Positions 22,583-33,600 of a DNA stretch of 64,000 nucleotides are shown piece after piece (position 1 is the first letter of the stretch; every line of letters starts with the position of its first letter). Source of the DNA: Prostheceraeus crozeri (lineage: Eukaryota > Platyhelminthes > Polycladida > Euryleptidae); assembly GCA_907163375.1 (NCBI GenBank), contig CAJQUW010001420.1, positions 1,279,930 through 1,343,929 of the forward strand. The letters run 5' to 3'. Made by a program: the position numbers and the translations under genes. Below the pieces are notes generated by a model, which searched no databases, was not told the DNA's origin, and worked only from the letters and a program-made list of their open reading frames with translations.

Positions 22583-24306
22583 TGTATTCTATAAATCACG
22601 TGGTTACAATCTGCAACGAAGAAAAGGTTATTTAAATAATACGCATAAACAATTAAACAATAGGTATTGTTAGTTAAATATCTTTAAGAAATAAGAGCTA
22701 CCATTATAACCTAATGTTCGGTTAAGCAATGGATTGCTACTAAAAATTTTTATAGATTCAACAATGCTAATCTCAAAGTTCGAGTTTCCACGGTAAATGA
22801 TTTTAAAGCAATCATTATAGTTACGAAAACAATGGTTACATTGTTCTATGTGTTGTGCAATGGCACTATTGCCACTTAAGTGTTCAAGTTTACGTTGATG
22901 CAGACGTCTTTTGGTTTTGCCAATATATTGGCAATCAGGATCAACCTGACATTGAAAGCAATAGACAAGACGCGATTGCATGTCTGGACCTAACTTACTT
23001 TTAAGGGAGAAATATCTTCCAGTTTTGAACGAGGTCATAACAACCTTGCATTCCAAGTTAAGTTTACGAAATATTTTTACTAACTTATTACTAAATTTCT
23101 GTGATGCATAACCCACGAAGGGGATTTTGATTATTTTATTGAAGTCATTATCAATTGTAACGCGTGAAGAATTGTTTAATTTACGACCTATAAATTTGTT
23201 AATTGTTGATTGAATTAATTGCAATGGATAGCCATTTCTACTCGTACTTAAGATATTGGTAATTTTATTACATTCATTATGGAATAGATTCCAATTGGTG
23301 GATACATTGTAAGCACGATGAAGCATGCCTAATACTAGTGTGTTTTTCCAATTGCGAGGACATAAAGCATTGAAATTCAGTAAAAGACCTGTAAAGGTAG
23401 GTTTACGATAAATCTCAGTAAGTATATTGTCCTCATCAATTTTCAGAAGGACATCTAGAAACGGTAATTCTTTATTGCCCACTTCTGATGTAAAGTGCAA
23501 GTTACTGTGTTGAATGTTTAGAAAATTATGGAATACATCTATGTGTTGTTCATTGTTAAATACAGCTATGATATCATCCACATAACGACGATACACAACA
23601 GGAGAGAAAGGTAAGTCCTGCCATTTATGTTCTAGATTAGCTAAGAAGACGTTAGCAAGGGTTGGACCCAACGGGCTACCCATACTTACACCATCCACCT
23701 GTTGGTATACAGTATCATTCATAAGAAAGCAACCAGACGTGGCAAATTTTAATAAGTCTTTAAATACTTTTTCTTCGTACTTCGGTTTATTGGCATTACT
23801 AGGTGAGTACACTAATTTAGTTGCAATGTTGATTGCTTCAGTTACGGGTACGTTGGTAAATAAGTTTTCGACGTCAAAGCTCACAAGGGTGCTATGACGG
23901 TTTATTTTATGTTTAACATCATCTAATACACTAATGAAATCATTAGTTGATTTCAACATAAGGTCATCATTGATATGTGGTTTAATTAAATTGTCTAAGT
24001 ATTTAGCTAATTTATAATTAGCAGCACCAATAGTACTAACTATCGGTCGAACAGGGTAATTGTTCTTATGTACTTTTACGGTACCATAGATACGTGCAAT
24101 GTTACTACCAGAAGGCAGTATGTCCTTATAAACGCTGTCATCAACTTTATTTTTTACATATTTATTGAGATAGCGAGATAATTTATTTTCCTCGATACAA
24201 ACAGGATGTTTTTTAATATCATTAGGTACAGGAATTATTTTAAATTTAGAAGAATCACTCAATATCGCATTAAGTTTATGATTATAGTCATCAGTATCTA
24301 CAAGCA
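22583..24306 (-). pseudogene. Penelope-like copy P1, inverted and 5'-truncated
   Basis: The minus-strand frame (ATG at 24262, stop at 22670) encodes the last 530 residues of the protein made by the complete copy: RT with YVDD and the GIY-YIG end. The copy starts inside the codon corresponding to residue 275. It also lacks the last 33-34 nt of the 3' end (TTGACTGAGTATATC...) that both direct copies have. Asn replaces Asp in RGNS(N/D)FEIS. Without the N-terminal region and leader it is presumably inactive. Confidence 0.9.
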
Positions 24307-26077
24307 GGTCAAGGTATCGTGCTTGTAGATACTGATGACTATAATCATAAACTTAATGCGATATTGAGTGATTCTTCTAAATTTAAAATAATTCCTGTAC
24401 CTAATGATATTAAAAAACATCCTGTTTGTATCGAGGAAAATAAATTATCTCGCTATCTCAATAAATATGTAAAAAATAAAGTTGATGACAGCGTTTATAA
24501 GGACATACTGCCTTCTGGTAGTAACATTGCACGTATCTATGGTACCGTAAAAGTACATAAGAACAATTACCCTGTTCGACCGATAGTTAGTACTATTGGT
24601 GCTGCTAATTATAAATTAGCTAAATACTTAGACAATTTAATTAAACCACATATCAATGATGACCTTATGTTGAAATCAACTAATGATTTCATTAGTGTAT
24701 TAGATGATGTTAAACATAAAATAAACCGTCATAGCACCCTTGTGAGCTTTGACGTCGAAAACTTATTTACCAACGTACCCGTAACTGAAGCAATCAACAT
24801 TGCAACTAAATTAGTGTACTCACCTAGTAATGCCAATAAACCGAAGTACGAAGAAAAAGTATTTAAAGACTTATTAAAATTTGCCACGTCTGGTTGCTTT
24901 CTTATGAATGATACTGTATACCAACAGGTGGATGGTGTAAGTATGGGTAGCCCGTTGGGTCCAACCCTTGCTAACGTCTTCTTAGCTAATCTAGAACATA
25001 AATGGCAGGACTTACCTTTCTCTCCTGTTGTGTATCGTCGTTATGTGGATGATATCATAGCTGTATTTAACAATGAACAACACATAGATGTATTCCATAA
25101 TTTTCTAAACATTCAACACAGTAACTTGCACTTTACATCAGAAGTGGGCAATAAAGAATTACCGTTTCTAGATGTCCTTCTGAAAATTGATGAGGACAAT
25201 ATACTTACTGAGATTTATCGTAAACCTACCTTTACAGGTCTTTTACTGAATTTCAATGCTTTATGTCCTCGCAATTGGAAAAACACACTAGTATTAGGCA
25301 TGCTTCATCGTGCTTACAATGTATCCACCAATTGGAATCTATTCCATAATGAATGTAATAAAATTACCAATATCTTAAGTACGAGTAGAAATGGCTATCC
25401 ATTGCAATTAATTCAATCAACAATTAACAAATTTATAGGTCGTAAATTAAACAATTCTTCACGCGTTACAATTGATAATGACTTCAATAAAATAATCAAA
25501 ATCCCCTTCGTGGGTTATGCATCACAGAAATTTAGTAATAAGTTAGTAAAAATATTTCGTAAACTTAACTTGGAATGCAAGGTTGTTATGACCTCGTTCA
25601 AAACTGGAAGATATTTCTCCCTTAAAAGTAAGTTAGGTCCAGACATGCAATCGCGTCTTGTCTATTGCTTTCAATGTCAGGTTGATCCTGATTGCCAATA
25701 TATTGGCAAAACCAAAAGACGTCTGCATCAACGTAAACTTGAACACTTAAGTGGCAATAGTGCCATTGCACAACACATAGAACAATGTAACCATTGTTTT
25801 CGTAACTATAATGATTGCTTTAAAATCATTTACCGTGGAAACTCGGACTTTGAGATTAGCATTGTTGAATCTATAAAAATTTTTAGTAGCAATCCATTGC
25901 TTAACCGAACATTAGGTTATAATGGTAGCTCTTATTTCTTAAAGATATTTAACTAACAATACCTATTGTTTAATTGTTTATGCGTAGTATTTAAATAACC
26001 TTTTCTTCGTTGCAGATTGTAACCACGTGATTTATAGAATACATTGACTGAGTATATCTCCACCGTCTAAACATTCG
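24306..26077 (+). pseudogene. Penelope-like copy P2, direct and 5'-truncated
   Basis: Begins at the codon for residue 271 of the complete protein and stays open to the stop at 25956. The 3' UTR runs to 26077 (CTAAACATTCG), where copy P3 begins without a gap. The one nucleotide difference noticed in the 3' UTR is GTAGTATTT here against GTATTATTT in P1 and P3. It is the partial tandem copy upstream of the complete unit, equivalent to the 'pseudo-LTR' of other Penelope-like elements. Confidence 0.9.
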
Positions 26078-26349
26078 TTGTCTTGTGCGTGGTCTTCACT
26101 GCTACATTTTACTGGGTTGTGTAACATAGCATCATAGAACTCTTGTTGCTGGCCGAGCTCCTGTGGCTCCGTGTCATACCGCTGTACTGTTTTGTATTTA
26201 CAAGTTTGGTTAAGCGGCTTACCGTAACTCACCTGCTGATCTTACCTACACTGTAAGTTATTTTACCTCGTATGTTGTCGACTTCATCTTCATACTACTG
26301 TATTGATTTTACTTAATTTTTGCATAATTTCCTACCGCACGTTAACCTA

Positions 26350-26412
26350 ACTTTAGTGGCTCTGATGAAGATTGTTGGTAACAATCGAAAGACGTCTCAG
26401 CAAAATCAAGTG
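26350..26412 (+). ncRNA. Hammerhead-ribozyme-like motif in the P3 leader
   Basis: CTGATGA (26362-26368) is followed by a perfect 7-bp hairpin GATTGTT-GGT-AACAATC (26370-26386), then GAAA (26387-26390), the self-complementary AGACGTCT (26390-26397) and C. GCT just before the core can pair with AGC just after it (stem I), with further TTT/AAA pairing possible. This is the type I hammerhead layout with a stem III that could only form between two molecules or units. One extra A (26369) separates the core from stem II, a departure from the canonical form. Hammerhead motifs are known in Penelope-like elements. Predicted cleavage would be after C26398. Not proven active. Confidence 0.5.
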
Positions 26413-26443
26413 TTTTCTATCTTGTTAATGTACTTACCTAACT

Positions 26444-28903
26444 ATGAGTCTATACTCACTAGTCATTTGTTGTATACTGTGGTTTGTAAAAAGTAGTAAT
26501 CTTGCTGATCTATACTTTAGAATAAGTAATCACTTTAATGTATCTGTGAATGATCTCCGAAAACTGGAAAAATGCATTCTCAAAGTCAAAAAATTACAAT
26601 TGGATATCACCTATTTCAATGATTGTGATATTCTTCACTTGTGTCCTAAATTTCTTCTCACTAAACCTAAACTTAAACCAATTAGTGATGATGTTGATGA
26701 ATTCAACAAATTAGCCATCACATCGCATATAAAATTCTTAAATAAAAAATTGAAACACAATAAATTTAAACTCCAAAAGCTTACCAGTCACATTTCGAGT
26801 CAATTATCGTGGTTTCGTATTCTCACGTTAAAATTGGCTATTTACAAACATGTCAATAACTCTCTCCTACAAGTAAAAGAATCTCATCGTAGTAAATTAA
26901 GTAAACTTTGGCTTGAACAAAGGACTGCAACCCCGGATTGCATCATTAACCTTAGTAGCCATTCACTCTCTCTGTTTGAACGTGAAGCATTACGGTATGG
27001 TTTAAAAAATCCTATTGCTCCTAGACACCTTGATTTAGATAAAATGAAATATGAACTAGAAAAATCAATTTGTGGCGTACCACGCAATGATCCTAACTGG
27101 ACCAAAGAAATAAAATTAGATATAATACACTCACTGAAGGAATTCGAAGATAACTGCAATGACACTTTGAAAAGTAAACGTAACCGTATGTTACACATGA
27201 CTTTAAATAGACTATCTAAGATTCGTAACTTAAAGATTTGTTCTTTTGATAAAGGTCAAGGTATCGTGCTTGTAGATACTGATGACTATAATCATAAACT
27301 TAATGCGATATTGAGTGATTCTTCTAAATTTAAAATAATTCCTGTACCTAATGATATTAAAAAACATCCTGTTTGTATCGAGGAAAATAAATTATCTCGC
27401 TATCTCAATAAATATGTAAAAAATAAAGTTGATGACAGCGTTTATAAGGACATACTGCCTTCTGGTAGTAACATTGCACGTATCTATGGTACCGTAAAAG
27501 TACATAAGAACAATTACCCTGTTCGACCGATAGTTAGTACTATTGGTGCTGCTAATTATAAATTAGCTAAATACTTAGACAATTTAATTAAACCACATAT
27601 CAATGATGACCTTATGTTGAAATCAACTAATGATTTCATTAGTGTATTAGATGATGTTAAACATAAAATAAACCGTCATAGCACCCTTGTGAGCTTTGAC
27701 GTCGAAAACTTATTTACCAACGTACCCGTAACTGAAGCAATCAACATTGCAACTAAATTAGTGTACTCACCTAGTAATGCCAATAAACCGAAGTACGAAG
27801 AAAAAGTATTTAAAGACTTATTAAAATTTGCCACGTCTGGTTGCTTTCTTATGAATGATACTGTATACCAACAGGTGGATGGTGTAAGTATGGGTAGCCC
27901 GTTGGGTCCAACCCTTGCTAACGTCTTCTTAGCTAATCTAGAACATAAATGGCAGGACTTACCTTTCTCTCCTGTTGTGTATCGTCGTTATGTGGATGAT
28001 ATCATAGCTGTATTTAACAATGAACAACACATAGATGTATTCCATAATTTTCTAAACATTCAACACAGTAACTTGCACTTTACATCAGAAGTGGGCAATA
28101 AAGAATTACCGTTTCTAGATGTCCTTCTGAAAATTGATGAGGACAATATACTTACTGAGATTTATCGTAAACCTACCTTTACAGGTCTTTTACTGAATTT
28201 CAATGCTTTATGTCCTCGCAATTGGAAAAACACACTAGTATTAGGCATGCTTCATCGTGCTTACAATGTATCCACCAATTGGAATCTATTCCATAATGAA
28301 TGTAATAAAATTACCAATATCTTAAGTACGAGTAGAAATGGCTATCCATTGCAATTAATTCAATCAACAATTAACAAATTTATAGGTCGTAAATTAAACA
28401 ATTCTTCACGCGTTACAATTGATAATGACTTCAATAAAATAATCAAAATCCCCTTCGTGGGTTATGCATCACAGAAATTTAGTAATAAGTTAGTAAAAAT
28501 ATTTCGTAAACTTAACTTGGAATGCAAGGTTGTTATGACCTCGTTCAAAACTGGAAGATATTTCTCCCTTAAAAGTAAGTTAGGTCCAGACATGCAATCG
28601 CGTCTTGTCTATTGCTTTCAATGTCAGGTTGATCCTGATTGCCAATATATTGGCAAAACCAAAAGACGTCTGCATCAACGTAAACTTGAACACTTAAGTG
28701 GCAATAGTGCCATTGCACAACACATAGAACAATGTAACCATTGTTTTCGTAACTATAATGATTGCTTTAAAATCATTTACCGTGGAAACTCGGACTTTGA
28801 GATTAGCATTGTTGAATCTATAAAAATTTTTAGTAGCAATCCATTGCTTAACCGAACATTAGGTTATAATGGTAGCTCTTATTTCTTAAAGATATTTAAC
28901 TAA
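26444..28903 (+). CDS. Penelope-like reverse transcriptase with C-terminal GIY-YIG endonuclease
   Basis: Intact 819-residue ORF; an in-frame TAA lies just upstream of the ATG. The N-terminal ~250 residues are basic and of unknown fold. RT blocks follow: GQGIVLVDTDDY (271-282), KVHKNNYPVRPIVS, VSFDVENLFTNVPV (motif A, about 418), QVDGVSMGSPLGPTLAN (motif B), RRYVDDIIAVF (catalytic YVDD 516-519), LPFLDVLLKI, EIYRKPTFTG. The endonuclease begins VYCFQC (722) with the Cys-rich insert CFQCQVDPDC, then YIGKTKRRLHQRKLEH (YIG 735-737) and IAQHIEQCNHC. Proteins of this type cut the target and prime reverse transcription on it. RT and endonuclease hallmark motifs are all present, and near-identical partner copies point to recent activity. 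The layout (C-terminal endonuclease) fits Penelope/Poseidon-type elements. Confidence 0.95.
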   Translation: MSLYSLVICCILWFVKSSNLADLYFRISNHFNVSVNDLRKLEKCILKVKKLQLDITYFNDCDILHLCPKFLLTKPKLKPISDDVDEFNKLAITSHIKFLNKKLKHNKFKLQKLTSHISSQLSWFRILTLKLAIYKHVNNSLLQVKESHRSKLSKLWLEQRTATPDCIINLSSHSLSLFEREALRYGLKNPIAPRHLDLDKMKYELEKSICGVPRNDPNWTKEIKLDIIHSLKEFEDNCNDTLKSKRNRMLHMTLNRLSKIRNLKICSFDKGQGIVLVDTDDYNHKLNAILSDSSKFKIIPVPNDIKKHPVCIEENKLSRYLNKYVKNKVDDSVYKDILPSGSNIARIYGTVKVHKNNYPVRPIVSTIGAANYKLAKYLDNLIKPHINDDLMLKSTNDFISVLDDVKHKINRHSTLVSFDVENLFTNVPVTEAINIATKLVYSPSNANKPKYEEKVFKDLLKFATSGCFLMNDTVYQQVDGVSMGSPLGPTLANVFLANLEHKWQDLPFSPVVYRRYVDDIIAVFNNEQHIDVFHNFLNIQHSNLHFTSEVGNKELPFLDVLLKIDEDNILTEIYRKPTFTGLLLNFNALCPRNWKNTLVLGMLHRAYNVSTNWNLFHNECNKITNILSTSRNGYPLQLIQSTINKFIGRKLNNSSRVTIDNDFNKIIKIPFVGYASQKFSNKLVKIFRKLNLECKVVMTSFKTGRYFSLKSKLGPDMQSRLVYCFQCQVDPDCQYIGKTKRRLHQRKLEHLSGNSAIAQHIEQCNHCFRNYNDCFKIIYRGNSDFEISIVESIKIFSSNPLLNRTLGYNGSSYFLKIFN

Positions 28904-29036
28904 CAATACCTATTGTTTAATTGTTTATGCGTATTATTTAAATAACCTTTTCTTCGTTGCAGATTGTAACCACGTGATTTATAGAATACATTGACTGAGT
29001 ATATCTCCACCGTCTAAACATTCGATATCCGAAAAA

Positions 29037-29782
29037 GTCTCCATGTGAATTCCTAATACCTAATAAAAGAAGATTTAGCAGATATCTTTCTGTGGCTAGC
29101 TTGAACTCTTATTGACAAATAAAACCACTTGAATCTTTCAAGAATGTAAATAACAGCATCGCTCTCTTCATAAGGTGTGTAATTCATTCTGCAAGACTGG
29201 TGCCGAGTGATGCTTTCTGATGGATCTTTTGAACCTCAATATTTTATCTCCACCGACCCGAAAGCCAGCGATTAAGCAGGAACCGGAAATACTGCTCAAG
29301 ATGAGTGAGGAACGCCAGAAAATCTATGACATTCTTCCCATCAAGACATTGTAGTCAACTGACGATGGAAGAAAAGCTTGAGATATTTAGGCCTACTTGG
29401 AAATTGTAAACGCGAAACTGATGAAGATGTTAAAGCTCTACCCATTTCCAACACGACGGTGCACTGTGTCCGCTCATAAAGACAGTGTTATTCTCGCTCC
29501 ATCGTAAAGCTGTTCAATTGTTTGGTCTTTGCTTGAATTTAGTCCAGACATCAACCCAATACAGAATTAATCCAATAATTGTTGGGTGACCCTGTAGAAG
29601 AAGGAGCTCGTCCAAACACCATCAACTGTCTTCTGTAGAATTGATGAGCATCATAGGCTAATCCGGATGAGAGCGAAAGACATTTCAGCATGGCTGTCGC
29701 ACAGTCTTTGCACATCAATACCGCGTTGCATCAACTCCATGCTGCGAAATAGGGGTCATCATTCCAATTACCGTAAGATGCA
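29037..29782. other. No recognisable gene
   Basis: Flank of the Penelope-like insertion. Frames are short and broken. No terminal repeats were found. Confidence 0.45.
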
Positions 29783-29786
29783 CTAG

Positions 29787-30233
29787 GTGACATGTCACGC
29801 TCAATCACGGTACGCGTAATTCACGCGTAAACTACGCGTAATTACACATGACCCTAAACATCTGTGGCTATGCGTGACATTGCTGCAACATCTGTCGGCA
29901 GTCCTATTATATAGACTTTGCGTCTCATGTGTCTGCATGTATCAGAGGTTAGGTCTCAATTTCATGCTCAGGGAAGACAGAACATATATGTACTTAGCGG
30001 TTCATCCGTGGTTCAAGCGGCGACGAAGACAACCGAAGACGACGCGCAAACTATAAACGCTCGCCCGCGCGTATTCATAAACATTCCCCATGTTTTAGCA
30101 GCATCAGATCAAGTGATTTATTCTGACTCTTACTGCAGCTCATATGTACGCGCGTAGAAGAATAGAATGTCTTTATAACCACGGATGTTTGGAGTGTTCC
30201 GTAATTACGCGTGAATTACGCGTGGCATGTCAC
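29787..30233 (+). mobile_element. CTAG-targeting MITE, copy 1
   Basis: Starts GTGACATGTCACGC and ends GCGTGGCATGTCAC, flanked by CTAG on both sides (29783-29786, 30234-30237). Homologous over its length to 39748-40168 (inverted) and 59071-59518. Near both ends ACGCGT/ACGCGTAATT is repeated (TACGCGTAATTCACGCGT on the left). Interior landmarks are GACTTTGCGTCTCATGTGTC and CGCTCGCCCGCGCG. No ORF of transposase type. Confidence 0.88.
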
Positions 30234-30241
30234 CTAGCTTC

Positions 30242-31572
30242 GGGTGATTTGGGACAGTTTTGACTGTTTTTCTAGAATTTCATAATAACCATTAATGTTT
30301 GAAATTAAATAATGACTCATCTATGCGAATGGCTCAAAGAAGTAACATACTAATTTAGTGGCATCTGTATCATAATGTGCATCCATGTAGAAGCGAATAC
30401 ATGTGCTGTCCCAAGTCACTTGTGAATTAGACACTATTTGGACACTATTTGTGAATTACAACTAGATACTATTTAGAATAACACTATTACTTCACTGTTG
30501 CACCTTCCAGTCCCCGTAATGTGCTTGAAATTCCCACAAAACCAAGTAAAACGAAAAAATCAGTGTCCCAAGTCACCCCACATTGAGTGAATGGGACATG
30601 AAAACTCATTTTATTGGAATTCTCGTATTCACAACGTAGGCTACTATTTTAACGTAGACTATCAAATGTAATCAGAAAATCTGTTCAATAGTCAGCACCG
30701 GTGGTTTCATCAAATTCCAGTTGCTCGGTCAACATCACAGAGCTATAAATGTCCACGTCTTGTTGTAATTGGTTCCCGTAAAATCTTGATTATTTCATGC
30801 ATCACAACTTCAGATTCATCGACCCTGGTTGGCCATTCAAAGTACTTACTTACATGAGGATATGCCTTCACAAATGTCATTTTTAAATGACGTTGATTGT
30901 TCTGAATTTCATCAGTAAAAATACTTGTCACCTTACCAACGAATTTCTTTTTACTTCCGGAAGCCGTCTGCAGCTCGACAATCAGCCGCGTGTGCCCTTA
31001 TCAATGCTTTCTAACTCAAGACTTTGGTTTTCCTCAGCACCTGAACTCCTTAAAGACAAAATATAGATCTTGTTTAAATTAGAGGCCTATATTATCTTCA
31101 ATGGTTTCCTTTTACCTTCTATACTTCACCAGGTTTAGACTGTAGCTAACTAAGGTAATGGATATTTGTCGGCCATTCGGTTGGGGGTGACTTGGGACAA
31201 TATGTCTCTGCACTAATCAACTAAGTAGGTGTCAAGCAAAAAATATCGCATTAATAAGTACCAATCGCACTTAAGAAACAGTAATGTACTAATACTAACT
31301 TAATTCCATGAATTAAATCATTTTGTCTCACACACTTACTTGTGTGGAGAAAATAGTTTGAGCAACATTTTTTACATGCACGTGTTTTTCTCTATTTGAA
31401 ATCTCTGATTCTGAAATCAATGGATTCAAACAAAAATCTCGAAAACGTTTTTTGTCAAAGGAAATTCACTCCAAATGTTGATATTAAATAGTAAATGTTG
31501 ACTTGACATAATTACGTTCTTGTCTACAGATGAGGTTCAACGTCCGCTTTTGGTTTTGTCCCAAGTCACCCC
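30242..31572 (-). mobile_element. DNA transposon remnant bounded by GGGGTGACTTGGGACA repeats
   Basis: GGGTGATTTGGGACA at 30242 and TGTCCCAAGTCACCCC ending at 31572 are inverted. Internal copies lie at 30407 and 30564 (TGTCCCAAGTCAC orientation) and at 31184 (GGGGTGACTTGGGACA). The set can be read as one 1.33-kb element with subterminal copies, or as two short elements (30242-30580 and 31184-31572) on either side of a transposase fragment. The target duplication is unclear because the left flank is short. Confidence 0.6.
30743..31030 (-). pseudogene. C-terminal fragment of a DDE-transposase-like protein
   Basis: The minus strand encodes an acidic Ser/Glu-rich stretch (SSGAEENQSLELESIDKG), then after a 1-nt shift HTRLIVELQTASGSKKKFVG, followed by KVTSIFTDE, TFVKAYPHVSKYFEWPTRVD and EIIKILREP, ending at 30743. 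The KKKFVGKV ... F-x-W-P-x-x-x-D ... I-I-K-I-L-x-x-P pattern recurs near the C-terminus of pogo-like transposable element proteins. No catalytic part is present. It sits inside the GGGGTGACTTGGGACA-bounded region. Confidence 0.55.
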
Positions 31573-31577
31573 ATCTT

Positions 31578-32985
31578 AATAATAATAATAAAGCGTATAT
31601 ATTTCAGATATAAATGAAAATCGTACAAAGAAAGACAAAGTTACACAAAGTCAGATAGGTGTACTAGTATGTATTACTCATCGTCTAGTGAAATTACGAT
31701 TATACAATTTGCAAACGTATGGAATGAATGAACGACTTCTCTTCATAGTGCGCCTTCTTGGCAGCAAAAATCGACCAGAGTCTGATAATGTTGGCAAAAG
31801 ATAATGAATGACATGACCAGGTTTCATTACTTGTTTCATGAACTTCAAACTCAAATTATCTCGACGCATGGAAAGAGTTGGCAAATTATGATCACAGTCA
31901 CATATGTCTCCACATATCAATCTGTGAAATCGATTTTGTACCCTGTCAAAACGATTTGAATCTCTCTTCGATAAGCCAACAAAGACAGGAGCACAATATT
32001 CGAGCAAGGAGCGTACAAGCGAGAAGTATGCCAAACGTAATGCTGATGAACTTAGGGAGCGGCGTAGCTTTCTCAGGATATAGAATCTTCGAGATGCTTT
32101 GAGCAAGACATGATTGCAATGGGAGGACCATGTACTAGAGGAATCGAACCATACACCAAGAATTGACATTTCAGTTACTGAAGCTACATCAGGTGGGGAG
32201 TAATTGCCACATTCATTTGATTTCTTGATTATCAGAGACTTGCACTTCCGCTGATTGAGAGTGAGATCCATTTCCTTTGACCACCGTAAAAGCCCTGCAT
32301 GCTCGCTAGAGACGTGTAGATTTTCTGAGTCTTTGAATAGCGGGAAGCAAAGATTTATGTCATCGGCATAAATCACTAGGTGGCATTTCGAATCGTTGAT
32401 ATCTAAAGAAGACGTTGCTAATGCATAGAGATATGGGCCTAATATTGATCCTTGAGGAATCCCGGAAGTCACAGATGCTTGCCTACTACAGGAGGAGCCA
32501 ATTCTGACAAATTGTGAGCGGTCTTTTAGGTAGTCATGAATCCATCTGATAAACGCATTTGGAAAATTGCAGTGCTTCATCCTGTTCAATATGTGCTCAA
32601 ATTTTAAACTATCGAAGTCACAATCGAAATATCGAAGAAACAATCATGACACCAACTGTTCTTTGATCATCAAGATAGCGCGTCAAGTGATCATGCAGTG
32701 AAACCAGTGCACATGTGGTTGACGATGATGGTCGAAACCCAAACTGATGCTTATGATAGTACTCCAGAATTCTCTCCTTCATTGAGTTAAGGACAATGGT
32801 TTCAAGTAGCTTCGATGGCAAAGGGAGGACACTTATAGGTCGGAGATCGTCTAACGTCGGCTTCGAGGTTTTAGGAACCGGTGTGATTGCGGCGGTTTTC
32901 CATAAGATTGGGACTTCACAGTTTTTCAAGGATAAACGAAAAAGTTCACATAGAGGCTTGGAGATCTTACGGTACTAGCCATTAT
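31578..32985 (-). pseudogene. 5'-truncated LINE with frameshifted reverse transcriptase
   Basis: The minus strand, with an ATT-repeat 3' tail at 31578-31592, encodes VPILWKTAAITPVPKTSKP, LRPISVLPLPSKLLE and HQFGFRPSSSTTCAL. After a shift near 32630 come SVTSGIPQGSILGPYLY, LVIYADDINLCF (catalytic YADD, about 32370) and the thumb LLKASRRFYILRKLRR ... EYCAPVFVGL, with a stop at 31678. The endonuclease and early RT are missing (5' truncation near 32985). It is a Jockey-superfamily LINE, distinct from LINEs B and AC, and lies next to the CACCCC end of the preceding element. Confidence 0.85.
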
Positions 32986-33600
32986 ATTGTACTACACATG
33001 TACAAAACATACATATGGTTCCTATTCACTAATCAATCAGACACTTGATATTTTTATAAATATGTTCTACAAGGATAATATCACACTGCGAAATCATTAA
33101 TACAGCTTTTAAAGATTTTCTTGTCAAAATTTAAAGAAGTTTGAAATTTTATGAGATGATGCTCCCATTCTGTCCAATACTTAATACTAAAATCAATAGT
33201 TAGCAAATGACATGTTTTTCTGATTATTCAAAACTCTTTTTTCAGACGGCATGCCCACATCAAGTGCATGAAGCTATTCCGGCTTGTGGGCATTGCCCAC
33301 ATATTCTTAATTAGTTTATGTTCCATGATTAATCGCTGTCGGAATATACAAAATCGGCCTTAAGCGGCGCCGGAGTATAGAACATAAAATAGTTTCGGTG
33401 AATCCACTCAATAGGCTGCTACGTATGATGGACTGCGTTCTTTATTGTCTGAACTTTGTGCAGTGATGTCGATTGATTTCTCCAATCCTACGCTGTGATT
33501 CACGATAAGTTATGAGTTCTACTACCGAATTCGCTAGATGGCAATTTCATAGTTCCATTGGTAGATATTGACAGATGCGATCGTTATGCAGCGATAAGAT
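32986..33600. other. No recognisable gene
   Basis: AT-rich, with the short inverted GTGGGCAT/ATGCCCAC words at 33245-33300. Confidence 0.45.

Larger units (their letters stand above)
26078..29023 (+). mobile_element. Complete Penelope-like element P3 (2,946 bp)
   Basis: The unit runs from TTGTCTTGTGCGTGG, directly after the 3' end of P2, to ...CTAAACATTC at the target duplication. It has a 366-nt leader with a hammerhead-like motif, an 819-codon ORF and a 120-nt 3' UTR containing the palindromic ATTTAAAT. Full length is inferred because the P2/P3 junction defines the unit boundary. Confidence 0.88.
22570..29036. mobile_element. Composite Penelope-like insertion with perfect 13-bp target duplication
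   Basis: GATATCCGAAAAA occurs at 22570-22582 and 29024-29036, directly outside Penelope-like sequence on both sides. Between them lie an inverted 5'-truncated copy (22583-24306), a direct 5'-truncated copy (24306-26077) and a complete copy (26078-29023). The first two form a palindrome of 1724-bp arms with a 13-nt spacer (24307-24319). The copies differ at only a few positions. One perfect duplication around all three shows a single insertion event. Confidence 0.9.

Noticed and set aside
24262-26057. Palindrome taken as a large inverted-repeat DNA transposon
   Set aside because: Arms encode truncated Penelope-like protein and the 13-bp duplication includes the tandem complete copy, so a retroelement origin fits better.
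26884-27198. 104-codon minus frame
   Set aside because: Antisense shadow of the intact Penelope-like ORF.
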